A stretch of DNA of 64,000 bases, from the NCBI GenBank assembly GCA_905250115.1, contig CAJNOI010000108.1, forward strand, positions 254,472 to 318,471, written 5' to 3'. The position numbers and the translations under genes are program-made. Below the pieces are notes generated by a model. That model worked only from the letters and a program-made list of their open reading frames with translations. It made no database searches and was not told the DNA's origin. The stretch comes from Adineta steineri. Taxonomy: Eukaryota; Rotifera; Eurotatoria; Adinetida; Adinetidae. This document shows, piece by piece, positions 23,620 to 37,174 of the stretch (the first letter of the stretch is position 1; every line of letters starts with the position of its first letter).

Positions 23620-25840
23620 AAATTACTCGAGAATATCTATGTTGCTTTTCTTTTGTGTTCTGTTTTCCTTCTTTTTCTTTTGATTTTTGTTTTTTTTTGA
23701 ATGTGTACTCTGTGATACAAAGAAAATTTATCTAATAAAACAAAATGAAACAAAATGATCTATTACGAAATTTAAATCTAAATCATGAATAATAAATAAG
23801 TCATCAATGATTCTAATTCATTGTGTCCTTATACTTAAAGTTAATCATATAAAACAAGGATTTATTTAAATAAGTTTGTGTAGGAAAGACTAATTGAATA
23901 AGATAAGATATATTTAAAAACAGTACATACAAGCTAGATTTATTTGTGTATAAATATATATGAAAAATTATGTACATTGTTGTTATTTAACAAGAAAAAG
24001 AAATATATTCATTCATATTTAGGCAAGTATTATGTACGAGAAGAATAAGTAAAAAGAACCGAAAGAAGATAGACTTTATTTGCAATTTTGTCGTTCGGAG
24101 GGTATATGCATATATATTGTACAATTCGTAGGACAAAGAACCTTTTCTTCTCTTCTTCTTCTTCTTTTTATACATATATATATATAATACGAAAGTATGG
24201 TGACACAGATGTGCTCTTTTGTCATCATCATCACATTTGACAACTTGTCTCAACGAATACAAGAATAATAGAAAGGTAATTTGTTATTCTCCCTTCGCAA
24301 TTAATACACATATATGTATTTATCAAAAGTAAACAGTTGGATATTTCTTCTTTTTTCGAAATTTCTATATCAAATTTCGTATACTCTTGAGACAGTCTCA
24401 ATGTCAAACTGATCATTTGTCTATATATAACAAAAAAATATGTTATAAAAATATTTCTCTACATTCATACTCATATAATATCGAATAGTAATAGTCATTC
24501 TAGTTCAAAAATTTCTTAACAGGTAAGTTACAATTGAAAAAACTCGAGTTTTTTTTTTTGTCAAGAAAGAAAAAGAAATTGATATATGTTTATCTTTATT
24601 CTTCTTCTTATTTTTACAACTCACTGGTTTATATATATATGACAAAAACACATGATATAGATTATTAATCGTTTTTGCCTTTATCTAATTTTTCCTATTG
24701 TTTTGACTCTTCGCAAATATAAAAATTTTTTTGCTATTCGTTTCTTGCCTGTTTATACCTATTGGGCATATATACATACATGCATACTCAATCGATCATC
24801 ATTAATCTAACCTCAACGAATAGTATACGTAAATACTTTTCTACATCACATTTTTGACGGCCAACATTATTTCAATTTGATTTCATTCTTATTCAAACCC
24901 AAGAACGACATCATCGAAAAAACACGCTTCACTGTTTTTTTTCTCTCTCTTCGTTTTTTTTATCGCTTTCAATCATATAACACTATACGTATGTTTATTG
25001 AACTTACAATTCTTTTCAATATATAATAAGAAAAGTATTCTTTCAAAATCAACAACAACCATTATAATTGATTTTTTAATCAAAACAATGATCACTATAG
25101 CAGCTAATGGTTACGGTATCAATGAAAATGAAAATATTGAATTGACACATTTTCTTTCTTATGTGATCGGTTATTTTGTATTACAAGTCGTTTGTATAAT
25201 TACCGTATGTATACAAAAAAAAAAAGAAAATAATCAGAAGAAAAAGCGTATAAGGTCATTTCATTATCAATCAGTTGTTTTTGTACATATATTTTGACAG
25301 AAGTCCTAGGCATATGATAACGTCTCTTCATGTGTACATTAAATGATACATTTTTTTACAAGTTATTCGTATTGGTACTGTTTTTTGTTTTATATTTGAT
25401 AACGTGCGAATGAGAACGCAAATAAACTCAGTGTTTATGGTTTGTCTCGTCGTCGTCATCATCAGCAGCAGCATGTTAGTAGAAATAGAAAAAAACGCGA
25501 AAACCTATCGACAAGTAGTAGACACATACATACACACACACACACACACGCAGAAAAAAAGAGTAGGAGAAGAAGAAGAGGGTAAGAGAAAAAAAAACGC
25601 AAGACCATTCTCTAATATTAGACGACAGAACGAATGTGACGTGCACGTTTAGGATCCAGAACAGGTGATTATGATGATCTTGAAGGACGATGACAACATT
25701 ACTTCTTCAGCATCCTCATCTATGTCAAAATAACGTATATACATTTATATATTTAATTTTTCCTCACTTTACATACAACGACAAATATCCATCTTAATAG
25801 TAGTTATTAAGCGCTATTATTTATTCAAGGAGAATAAACT
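23620..25840. other. Intergenic YTHDC1 to FAM78
   Basis: About 2.2 kb of AT-rich DNA with a likely polyadenylation AATAAA near 23733, TA repeats near 24175 and a CA repeat near 25535. A short frame at 25087-25206, ending at a GTATGT donor-like site, reads like a small exon with a hydrophobic segment. No partner exon could be joined to it, so it is left uncalled. Confidence 0.45.
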
Positions 25841-27405
25841 ATGCATTTCTACACACAGTCATATGCTACAACTGGCTATTGGACTGCTGAACTTCCTTTC
25901 TATTCTCAGGTACATAAATACAAATTTTATACATCCTTTATACAAATGAATTAACTTTCGGCAAGTAGATAAAATAAAATTAAAAAAAATTTATATGTAC
26001 TCATGTGTCTTTTTTTCGTTCATATATACATACATATATACATATATATGTACAAGTGAATTGCTTCGATTAACGTTCGTTTTTTTTTTCTTTTTCTTCT
26101 TATGTAGACATTTATCAATGTTCAACAACCACAGGCTGTTCCACCAACACTTCCCAGTATGAATGTAATGGGCCAAGTGGTTACTAAATCAAAACGTACT
26201 ACAGCCTTACAATCAATTACAAATGAAAAACCTCAACAACCTATATTACCAGTTCGTATACTCGAACTTGAAGCTACGATAGAAAATCGTCCAACTATAA
26301 TAGATGAAAAAAGTCCAGCTGTTTTAAAATATCGTACACCACACTTTCGGTATAGAAGAAAGAAAAAAGAAAAAAAGGAAAAGAATGTTTAATGTATTTT
26401 GTTATAACTATTTTTAGAGCAACAGCTACTTTAAAATTTCCTCCATTAGACGAAGGTGAACATTGGAAAATCGGTTGGATACAATCATGTACACGTATGG
26501 ATTTCTATAATTCCTATGGTGATTCTGGTTATTCAAGTTGGGAATTTCCTCAATTAATGTCCGGTCAAAGTCCAATGATATCAGATTCAGATGGACGTAA
26601 TTATCCATTTTATGGTTCTAAATCTGAAGTTATTGAACTTCAAGGACCTTTTTCTGATTATCGTACGATAAAAGTTCTAATGAATGATAATTTTTATCCA
26701 CATATAACATGGGATATACCAACAAGTAACGAACGTTTATCACGTTTAACAAATGTCAAACGTCATCAACGTTTTTATACATGGCTTGTTGCAATGAATG
26801 CTAATAACGGTTCAATACTTGTACTTAAAACAATTAATTGGCAAATGGATCTTGAAATAAATGTTGATCCAACTAAACCACAAGGTTCACGTGCAATACT
26901 TATTTCTAATCCAATACCAATTCAACCGGAAATTCTTAAACAAAATATTCGTATACCGACATGTGTACTTTACCCTCCAAATGTAAATTTCTTTGAATAA
27001 TATAAATAATTTATTCACATTCTTTTACGCTTATAGGCAAATAGTGCACAAATACTTGTTTGGCATCCTGGTTGTCGTCTTGGTGAAATAAGTCAACGAC
27101 CTGAAATAGTTGTACCACCACGATGTGAATATGTTTTACACCAAAATCCATTCTATGATCATTATATACGACATAAAACTCATACATCTGTTCAAAATAA
27201 ACTTAATGGTGGTAGTTCATCATCTTCATCTGAGAATAAAATAAACATTACACAATCGTCTATAACGGAATCGTATTGTCGTCTAATATATCCTCAACCA
27301 GCACATTCTAAACCGCCATCAATACCAGGAAATCGTTGTTATAATGGTGTAAAACATATACTAGAAGATCATGCTAGACTTGCTCAAGGTGTTATCGTTC
27401 GATAA
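25841..27405 (+). CDS. FAM78: FAM78 family protein
   Basis: Four exons, 25841-25909, 26108-26349, 26418-26982 and 27037-27405, in phase, 414 codons. The central part matches FAM78A/B closely in order: LEATIENRPTIIDEKSPAVL, KYRTPHFR, EHWKIGWIQSCTRMDFYN, YGDSGYSSWEFP, MISDSDGRNYPFYG, MNDNFYPHITWDIP, RHQRFYTWLVAMN, INWQMDLEINVDP and, in the last exon, AQILVWHPGC. FAM78 proteins are conserved in animals but have no established biochemical role, so none is assigned. This copy is longer than the human proteins (about 260-285 aa). It has an extra N-terminal Pro-rich segment and about 100 extra C-terminal residues rich in His, Tyr and Ser. No TM or signal peptide was seen. Identity is sure, function unknown. 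Confidence 0.88.
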
Positions 27406-30400
27406 TTAGAATAGAAGAAAATGTTTTATTTCTTTTTTTTGTCATTTCTTTTTTATAAATTTGTTATCTATTGAAAATTTACAGTGAGAGTTGAAGATAA
27501 TATATCATATGAGTGATGATTTTTCTTCAATTGAAAATTCTATTCATGAAGAAAACCTGTGGTGTGTGAAATATTTTTCATTGATTCTTTTAAATAAATG
27601 TTTTTTTGTAGTTGTCAAGAAAAAGTACGAAGTTTTTTTTTTCATATAAACGTTTTATTTTTACAAAAAATTTTAATCAGATTAACAAATTAAAAATATG
27701 AGTTCAATCGGTGCACATAAAAAAAGTAAAGCTTTGCTTAAATTTCAAAAAAATTGTTTTTTTATTTAGTACCAATCAGCGAAATTAATAATAAATCTAG
27801 ATAGTATTACTCTAAGAAAAAAAGACTATCTACTGTTAATATCGAAGGTGGTAATTAACGAAATGGAAAAATAAAATACATATTTACGAGTCAATTAATC
27901 AAAAAAATAATCAGTTGTTACTATTTTTATTTCAGTTTTTTTCTTTTTTTTATAAACGTTTTGAGTAAAGGAAAAATAATATTTATTCAACACAAACTAA
28001 ATAATAACATTTTAATTTGTTTTTTTTTCAAAGATCATATGTTATTAGAAGAAAATCTTTCGTTAGATTTTTCGTTTTAAATTCAAATAAACATATCAAC
28101 AAGATAACTATTTATTATTATTTTATTTTTGATTTAATTTACAATGCATATATATATATTTGCATGCGTACTATAAAAACGTGAATTAAATTATGTTTTT
28201 CTTGTGCAAAATATTTTTTTTGTTTCGATCGATTTTTTTGTTTATTGTCAGTTACGGTTTGTTAAACAGATGGCGTCTAATGATATGAAATATAAAAAAT
28301 ATTAATATATGATAGAATATCATACCTATTTATTACTTTTTCTGATAACAACGAGACACATTGCAATAATTAGTGATATACGATATGACGAATCACCTGT
28401 GTATTGTATTTGTTCGTTCTATTAGTCATCATTAAGTAAGAAAAAGGTAAGCTATAGGTGAATTCTCTTTCTTTTCTTGCTTATTGAATATGTTGATAAT
28501 TCATTGCTATGAATTTTTAAAATATTTACTTACATTATGTATGTGCACATAAATGAGAATATTAAAGTTTTGTTTATCTTCCATTCAAGTTTACTGAAAT
28601 AAATAGAACATCTATGGATTCATTTTTTCTATTTGAATAAAAAAATAAATCTTGTGTTAAGTAACTATCCATCTTGAGATTTAATCGAAATCTCATCCTA
28701 TTTTAATAATAATAATATTATTGATCTATGATGAAAAAATATTTGCATATAAATGAAATCAAGATTTATGAAACAAATATTCGTTAGAGTACGATAAATA
28801 TTAATAATAATTTTGGTCAATGTTCTTATAAGAATTAGTTTTACATAAATAAATAGCCTTTGTGAAATTTAATCATCATTTGTCTAGTACATAAGAATAA
28901 AATTTATGACATCTGTCAATAGTTAATTGAGAGCTGGTTAATTCTCGAAAAGAATATAAATTAGAATATTAATAGAAATGCATTCTCTATAAAGATCAAG
29001 ATATAGTTATTTAATTTTACCGATGTGAGAAAATTTCTAGTGGAAAAAAAACTCAAGTATGACTTCCGTCAAGGTTAAATTTACTATTTTTTCTCTCTCA
29101 GATTTATAAAGAATAAATTTAGATACAATTCTATTTTTCTTGATAAAATTTAAATAATAAATCCAAGATTTTCAGATTAATATAATACTGCTAAGTAAAG
29201 AACTATGTTTTTCTTGTAAGACATAGACATTTTTGAAAACACTTACAAATAGAAACGACTATAGCAGTAGAATTTCTCCTTGAAAATTATTAACAACGTT
29301 GAAAAACAAATACCTTTTAAGTTTGTCCTTTTAACAGACAGTAAATATTTTGACATATCAGTCTGAACAATCTTTATAATCGATTAAAACTTTCCGATTG
29401 ATTACAATAATGTATTAATCCTATATGTTCTCATCCTTATCAATCGCCTAATCTTAGAAAAGATTTTCGAATGTATTATTCATATTTTACGTGAATATTC
29501 AAGTATTCCTTTTTTTGTTTGAAGTAATAGTTAATCAACAACAATGATCAGTAATAATTTCATATATAAAAACTCTTAATGCGAGGTTTCTCTATGTTGT
29601 AATATGAACAAACTTTGTCTATGTTATGTAAGAAATTGTTTATAAAAATGACATAACATTCAATTTTATTGCTTTTTATACTATTAGTTGATAGATAAAT
29701 TCTAAATTAGAAATATAACTTCCACTAGTCATCATCATCATTAGAAATAAAACATTTCTTTTTAACGTAGATTATATACTCTGAGTTGTATCTTCAATTT
29801 TCCAATTTAAGATTTTTATCAAGTATAAATTTGAGAGTTAATCGATACTTTTTTTTTGCTTTAGTGAACCTCCCCTAAATTGACCTCATGTTATCACCTA
29901 TTGTTGTAAATGATCACTACTAAAATAAGATGTTGTATTTCATTTTAAAATATGTAGCGACCTCCGTCATTTAGTGAGATTGGTCGAATGACAAGTCCAT
30001 TGATGAAATCAAAATTTATTCATTCTTTCTTTCTTTTTGAATACTTACCCGTTTTAACAGTTAAGAAACTTAACGTTGTTCTTGTTCTCTTTCTTTTTCA
30101 TATATATATATATACAAAATCTCAGAGGCGATAAAACTCATTACATTAACACTTATATTTTCTCTATTCTAATATATTTTGATGTTAGTTGTAAGTAGTT
30201 ATATTTCTTTAAAAATATTGGTAACAGCTGTTCTTCTTCACTGTATATCTATTGATTCGACATGTATTTGATCTTAAGAAAAAGTCTAAACAATTACATA
30301 TGCTTTGTCATTATTCTTCTCTCAGATTGATCAACATATAATATAGAACAATTCTTTCCCATTATGATCGACAGATGATAGTTGTATATATATATATGTT

Positions 30401-30859
30401 ACATCATGCTATTGATGAGAAGAAGACGAAGACGAAGAGAAAGAGAGAAGAAAAAAAGACAAACTTGTTCATGTTCATCTTGATCATCACTTTTTCTTCT
30501 CTTCAGACACAATGCGTGCTTTTTCTTCCTTTGTTCTACAATCAGTAAATAATAAAATGAACATATTGCATACATTTCTTATAGCAATATGTGCAAAATA
30601 ATCTATTTGAGATGAGACGAGAACTATGTATACATACGATGAGATCGAGACAAATAAAGCAAATTCTTTGATAACTATACTAGTATTTGTATGTATACAC
30701 TATGATTATCATTAAGAATTTATGTATATTAAATATCTTAATGAAAGTTGAAGTAAATTCTATTATTTTGTTATTTATTTTTAGTATAAAAATATGACTC
30801 GTGTGCCATATATCTTCTCAATGTAAAGAAAAAAACGCTATGACGAGCGATATCATTCG
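27406..30859. other. Gene-poor 3.4-kb region
   Basis: AT-rich on both strands with no credible frame, no exon chain and no clear terminal repeats. Features are limited to poly-T runs and a GAA-rich purine stretch near 30420-30460. It may hold regulatory sequence or the 5' UTR of the kinase gene. Confidence 0.5.
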
Positions 30860-33800
30860 ATGGGTAATAAAAATACTTCACCGCATTTAACAAAGACTTT
30901 ATCAATAAATGGACATGAAAATCATCGATTTATTCAACAACATAATGTAACTAATAGTGACGATACTGATAATAGCTTTGAAACATCATCATATCAAAGT
31001 AGTAATGGTAAAAAATATGGTCCATCACCACGTTTTCGTCGTCGTCGTGATAATCGACATACACATTCGGATAAAAAAGGAAAAAAACCTCAGGTAACAT
31101 GCAAATTTTAAATTCAATAGATAAGAAATTATTTCTTAATCGATTTAACTTAATTCGATTTCGATTTGCATAATCTATAGTTTGTTTTATTTTGACCATA
31201 AATTGACATTTATATACTAATTAAATTCAACATTAAAGAACGAGAACAGTTTCCTTTTCCGTTATTATGATAACATCTTTATCTAAAATATAGATGTTAA
31301 CAAAATATTATGAAAAGATAATTTCATTCCAATTATATCGAACATGTAGCAACCACATCCGTTTCTTTTAAATATGAATCGTCTAGATAATATGCTGTTT
31401 GTTGAATAAATATTTATATACGAAGCACATGCAATGAATTCTCAACGGGAAAAGATGTTTTATTAAAAGAATCTATCAAGAGAATTCGTAAGATTGATCT
31501 CAGTATAAACATATATAAAAAAAATGTTCAGACATGTGGGATTCAATTAACTTCATACTTCAGATGTATTCAAATAATCTCTTGAACTTATTTTAAAATA
31601 ATAGCTGACAAAAAGATGAAATTACTTACTATGAATATGAAAATTGTGATATGTCACAAGCAGCTTGTAATAGAATTTGTATATTTTCTTTTTTAGCCAG
31701 CTTCGTCATATTTAAATGTCAGTTTGCAATCAATTGGTGGTCGGACAGTTAGTTTATTTTCTCGTAGTTTTAATTTTCTTCAACAATCAGCTTCATCATC
31801 ACCTATATGTCACTCGCAAAATAATCGTTATGATATATCGTTACCTAATGATAATCATTGTGATGATAATATTGGTGTACATTCAGGTGTTTACCGTAAT
31901 CAATCACGTCGTAAATATCAAACATCATCATTACGAAATCCATATCGACGATCAAGTACAAATTTTCCTGTTCGAGGACATGAAGCAATGTTTTTACCAG
32001 AATTTTCAATTAAAGGAAAAGTTACTGAAGCAGATTTTGAAGTATAAGAAAAAGAAATCTTTTTATTTTTTCAATGAAATTATAATGTTCATTTTATAAT
32101 TTAGGTTATTGATATTATCGCACGAGGTGCATTTGGTAATGTGATAAAAGTTTCTTCTATACATGATAAACAAATTTATGCAATGAAAATTATGAGTAAA
32201 TCTCAAATTGTTAAAGATCATGCTGTTCAACAAGTGAAAGGTTTGTATAAAATATAGTAACTTTTTGTTAGCTGTACTTCAGACGTCATTAAAATGAAAC
32301 TCCTGGTGCGTTATTATTTTGAATTAGTTCGAGGCAATAACATAAGTCCGTATGGAGAATATCCTTTTCTAAAATCATTATTAAATATTTGAGAGGCTCA
32401 AAAAAAATCATGAATGATTATTGCATTAGAATTATTTTCTATAAGTTTATGAGAAGGATCATTTGAAAATGAATACGGAGAAAGAAAGTTAAGTATTATA
32501 TAAAAAGGAAAACTACATAACACACGGCGAGTTTATCAAGTCTACTGATTTTTAGATGATGCTATATTTAGTTTTTATTGATAGTTCGAATAACTCGAGA
32601 CGATTAAAAGGAAATAGAAAATTTTCTAGGATATTTATCGGATGTGATAATTAATCGGAAAATATTTATAGCTTTTTTTTCGAACGAAAAATACTTTAGA
32701 CATTAAATTCATTTGACTTGAAGTAATTAAAAAGTTTTCCATTAACCTACATTATATGATTATATCGTAAAAGGATGTGTACTCACTTGGAAAGAATTTT
32801 AAATACAATTGATACATAATTTTCTGAGATGTATGATGTTCACCTTGAACACAAGGTGCTATTATTTTTCGGACGTGAAAATTATCTTTATTATCCAATC
32901 TGAGAAATATTAACATTTTTCATCCTTGATCATGTTACGGAATACTGTTATGTACCTGTTTCTCATGAGAAATCGAAATAACAATGTGTTAAAATATTAA
33001 CAAGGGGAAAACAACACAGACTTCATGCCTGAAGTCTCATGAAGTCTCAAGACGTTTTCTGCAATCTTTGAAAGCTTTTGAAATTTATCGAAGTCTTCTG
33101 AAAAAATGAAGGCTCGTATGTTGAAGTCTCTTGAATAGTGGTGTAACCAGGATTTTGCCCTAGGGGTAGCTTAGCTTCATATTGATCGAGATTTTGCCGT
33201 AGGGGGGTTCAGCTCCATATTTTTTTAATCAGGCACGTCTAACAGTCTAGGAGAATCTCAAAATTTCCTAGGGGGAGCTTGAAAGTTTCTTGGGGGAGCT
33301 CCCCGGTGGTTACGCCACTACTCTTGAAGTCTGCTGTTTCCCCCTAGAATATTAATTACAACGTTTTCGGAATGCCTGTGTAGTTTATCGATCAATCCAC
33401 GTATATTTTAATCGTAGATCTATAATTTCATTTTTTATTTAGATGAAGTAACAATAGCACAATCATGTCTTTCTCATCCTTTTATTGTACATACACATCA
33501 TTATTGGCAATCTCGTCGTTATTTATATATAATAACTGATTATGTTGAAAATGGTGAATTATTAGCATTATGGTTGCGTATACGTCGTTTTCCTGAATTA
33601 ATTGTTAAAATTTATATTGCACAAGTAGCTATGGTACTTGATTATTTACATAATAAAGGTATTATATATCGAGATGTTAAAATGGAAAATATTTTACTTG
33701 ATGAACATGGAAATATAAAAATAATTGATTTTGGTTTATCAAAATGGCTTGCATCAGGTCAACGAACAACAACAATATGTGGAACATTACAATGTAAGAT

Positions 33801-34356
33801 AAATTTATTTTTTTCTAACTGTATTTATTTAGTTTCGGTATTTTTCTATTTAGATATTGCACCTGAAGTACTCAGTGTTCGACCATATGATCATCGTGTT
33901 GATTGGTGGAGTTTAGGTATATTAATGTATGTATGTTTATTTGGTGAATATCCGGTGTCAGCTGCTAAAGACCATATATCCATGGCAAATAAAGTATTAA
34001 ATCATAAATTTCATTTACCATTAAATGGTTTAGAAAATAAAACTGATATTAAAGAATTACTTTATAATTTATTGGAAAAAAATCCAAAAAATCGTTTATG
34101 TTCATTAGATAGTTTACGTCAAACATCATTTATGTCAAATATTAGTTTTGATCGTATTTATTCGAAAGTTTATTCTCCAATAACAATATTAATGAATACA
34201 AAAATTGAATGGCACAATGAACTTAAATTACATTATTATTCTTGTGAAAAAGGTAAAATAAATGGAAATAAAAATCTCCATCATTCATCTTCATCATCAT
34301 CGTGTCAACAACAAAATCATTATGAAAATCTTAATGATAATTTCCTTCCAGAATGA
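30860..34356 (+). CDS. RSKR/SgK494-like Ser/Thr protein kinase
   Basis: Five exons, 30860-31093, 31697-32041, 32105-32240, 33443-33793 and 33854-34356, in phase, 522 codons. The N-terminus MGNKNTS fits an N-myristoylation signal (Gly2, Thr6). A basic, Ser-rich region precedes the kinase. Kinase motifs in order: IIARGAFGNVIKV (Gly loop), YAMKIM (catalytic Lys), DEVTIAQSCLSHPFIV (helix C), IIYRDVKMENILLDEHG (catalytic loop, Tyr for His as in many AGC kinases), IDFGLSK (DFG), TICGTLQYIAPEV and DHRVDWWSLGILMY. The catalytic residues Lys, Asp and DFG are all present, so activity is likely. The YRDVKMENILL and CGTLQYIAPEV blocks and the short C-tail resemble vertebrate RSKR/SgK494, an S6K-related kinase of poorly known role. 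Intron 3 carries nested MITEs. Confidence 0.8.
32993..33355 (-). mobile_element. hAT-like MITE, family A, copy 2 (kinase intron)
   Basis: Element 33001-33347 is flanked by an exact 8-bp duplication AATATTAA (32993-33000 and 33348-33355). Its ends are CAAGGGGAAAACAACACAGA on the left and, read inward, CTAGGGGGAAACAGCAGACT on the right, both leading into GACTTCA. Read on the minus strand it aligns with copy 1 in the MSH2 intron, including the TTCATGC/GCATGAA palindrome and the GACTTCA-rich interior. It is longer only because another element is inserted in it. Confidence 0.85.
33128..33328 (+). mobile_element. Second hAT-like MITE nested inside family A copy 2
   Basis: A 185-bp element (33136-33320) with terminal inverted repeats TAGTGGTGTAACCAGG on the left and, read inward, TAGTGGCGTAACCACCGG on the right. 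An exact 8-bp duplication CTCTTGAA flanks it (33128-33135 and 33321-33328). The duplicated target lies within the family A interior, so this insertion is the younger event. The inside holds several TAGGGG/GGGAGCT motifs and no frame. Confidence 0.88.
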
Positions 34357-34708
34357 ATTTAATTTTTCGTTTCTTTTGTTTTTTTTTTGTAAAATGCTTT
34401 AATAATCTTTGTATCGTTTTGTTTTATTGTATATAAAACAAAAAAAGAAATCAATTTTATTATTCTGTTCAATTATATCTCATCACAGAGAAGTTATTAT
34501 TGAAAACCTGACGCTACGAACTCGGTACAAAAAAAAGACGAGACATTTAAAAGCATTATGAATCGGTTTACATCCTTCTTCAAATTATGATGAAATGAAA
34601 CTTTTTTTTCAGGAATGAATAGAACCTTGAAAGAAATAGTTTTTACGAGAAAACTCTATCGTAGATATAGCTCAGATTTCAAACTTTTTCCTTATATGAT
34701 TAAAAAGA

Positions 34709-35047
34709 TACCCAGTGAAAAATTGTCAGATTATACTTCATTATGTAAGATTATAATCGAATTTTTGTGCAACAAAATCCGGATTATAAACGACTGAAAT
34801 CTTTCAAGTCAACAATAATTCGATTTTTAATCAGAAAACAATCTTCTAAATCAAATATAATTTTGATTAAAACCGTACAAACTTGATTTACCATATTTTG
34901 TATCAGAACTACATGATTTTAATCAAGATTATACTTGACCTAGAAGATTATTTTTTGACTAAAAATCGAATTATCGTTGATTTGAAAGATTTTAATCGAT
35001 TATAATCTTACATAATGAAGTATAATCTGACAATTTTTCACTGGGTA
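34709..35047 (+). mobile_element. Palindromic MITE with TA duplication (Tc1/mariner-like)
   Basis: Element 34711-35045 is bounded by TA on both sides. The first 50 bases, beginning CCCAGTGAAAAATTGTCAGA, are exactly the reverse complement of the last 50. Weaker inverted identity continues towards the middle, so nearly all of the 335 bp can fold into one hairpin. The TA duplication with a CAGTG-type end points to Tc1/mariner. No transposase is encoded, and the short frame crossing the left arm is not a gene. Confidence 0.82.
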
Positions 35048-36120
35048 GTCATGTATTACTTCATAATTACATTCTGGGTAAAAGCCAATGTCAAATGAAA
35101 GACAGATTTGTCCTGTTCTATCTAATTATGCTGATATATACCTAAGACACCCACGGCGGCGCTGCCACTATCGGTACGCCGATGGCAGTTAATTTCCAAC
35201 CGCAATGAACATATCAAATATATATTTCGAAAGTCATAATTCTGAAAGTCAAACAAGTTCTATTAGTCCAATTTATATATTAGAGCAGCTTGTTTTTGTA
35301 TTGCCTGAAAATTCTAGATCATATGCATTTAATCTTTCTATATTAAAGATAGTTTATATGTTGTACAATCATTATTGAACGATGGTCTGTCAAACTATTA
35401 GCAAAGAAGAAAAACAAGAAAAAAAATGAAGATTTAATCTATTGTTCGATATTTTCAGTCGCATGCTGCAGTTTGAAGAAATGAAAAATATGTAATTTTA
35501 TATTCTGTAGTCTAGATATTTCTCATAAAAATCATTCAAATATGATTAAAGATCGAATGTCATCGTCTGGTCATGTTCTTAAAACATTTATTGTAAAATT
35601 ATTAAGCAAATGTTTTATAACGTCAATGAAAATGTTAATTGTGGAAAACTGATACTAACACTAATAATAGAATAATGACGACATAGACTAAATATATCAA
35701 ATTTTTATTTATTTCCTTTTCCTATTTTCTACACGTAGATTATATTTTAAAGAACGCATATATCATACACAAATAAGCATATTTCAAAAAAACACAACAA
35801 CTTTTTATTTTTTCTTGTTCAATAGATGATATGTGTTTCATTCTTTTTACGCCATAGTTTGATATTTACCTTTAATCGGAACACTCACGTAAATCGAGAG
35901 AGTGAGAGAGAGACACAGGAAAAGTCATAGAAGTGAGCAATGTTCCGTTATCTAAATGTCGCAATGTAGTCAGAATACGCTATATTCATGACGTTCATAA
36001 AAATCTATAAAAAACAACTACCGGAAAATATTTGATAACATGATATGTTGAATTAAGATTTAGTATATAAGTTAACATAGATTTCAGAAAATAAATTTTC
36101 CTCCTGTATTAGAATTAATT
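35048..36120. other. Intergenic after the palindromic MITE
   Basis: AT-rich except for a small GC-rich island at about 35150-35190 that can form a hairpin between CTGCCA and TGGCAG. The island is unlike its surroundings and may be a remnant of a repeat. No gene was seen. Confidence 0.4.
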
Positions 36121-37174
36121 ATGTATAAACTATCATTTATCCTATTTTTTATAACAAACTATTTATTCATTAAATCTTATTCACATTCATATTCATATTC
36201 ATATTCAGAACAACCAAAGAGCATTAATATTCAGTTTCATAATTATAATAAATCTTCGAACAAAACAGATCCTATATCAACTGCTGGCTCTTTTATTCCT
36301 AAAGCAAATGCAAAAGCTGTATACAGTTTAGCTGGCCGCTGGATAAATGCGGGCTTCAATATTTCATCAATCTTTTGTCATAGTGGGTCGAATATATACA
36401 GTTTAGATTGTGGAAAAAATTCTCAAAGTAATTCCGAATTCTATCTCTATTAATAAATATATCTTATTGTTTCATTAGATTTATATATAATATTTAATGG
36501 TGTATACCGAGATCCTGTTGAAATTAAGTATCATTCAGGACTTGTAAACCTATTCGATATATTTATCAAATCGAATGATAATAAACATGTGTTATCAAAT
36601 ATTTTAATATGTAAATTAGAAGCTATTTATACTCGACCAAAACAATATTCTCCGTATCACTTAAGTAAATCTGGTTTACTTGGTATTATATTTTTAACTG
36701 CATGTATTGTTCTTACATTTCTTATTTGTGTTATATGGTTTTTTGTATTATATTGTCGTCGAATGAAATATGAACGAAAAAAAACCAAAGTTCAACAGGC
36801 ACTTGCACGTTCAGTCCAAGAAATACTTGATAAATCACCAATTATTATATTTGATACAAAAAATAATGAAATTACTGATGATGATCCAATGTGTGCTATT
36901 TGCTTAGAACCATTTATTGATAATGAACAACTTCGAAAACTTAGTAAGTTTATAGATAGATATATGTTTTAAAATAACCTTTTTCTTCTTTTAAGAATGT
37001 TCACATTATTTTCATGTTGCATGTATTGATCCATGGTTATTAGCGCATCAAAGTTGTCCACTATGTAATCAAAATATTTTAGATGATTTTATTCCAACAG
37101 TATCAGCGAATGTTAATATACGAGAAGGTATCATTCGTACTTCACTCATTCATATTGACGAAGAATATTTATGA
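36121..37174 (+). CDS. Membrane-anchored RING-H2 E3 ubiquitin ligase
   Basis: Three exons, 36121-36427, 36479-36943 and 36996-37174, 316 codons. It begins with a signal peptide ([17 protein letters not shown]), then a [12 protein letters not shown] repeat and a lumenal domain of about 150 residues with N-glycosylation sequons. One TM segment (about [24 protein letters not shown]) is followed by a basic cytosolic stretch. A complete RING-H2 finger closes it: CAICLEPF, then [17 protein letters not shown], then CPLCNQ, with all eight zinc ligands in C3H2C3 order. The layout is that of the RNF13/RNF130/goliath group. The lumenal domain of that group is a PA fold, but the sequence here is too divergent for me to confirm it. 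Likely ubiquitinates membrane cargo in the endosomal or secretory system, by family analogy. Confidence 0.82.

Noticed and set aside
24998..25297. Frame with a hydrophobic segment upstream of the FAM78 gene
   Set aside because: The part at 25087-25206 looks a little like an exon, but no partner could be joined and FAM78 has its own start.
34615..34797. 60-codon frame after the kinase gene
   Set aside because: Runs into the palindromic MITE arm and has no other support.
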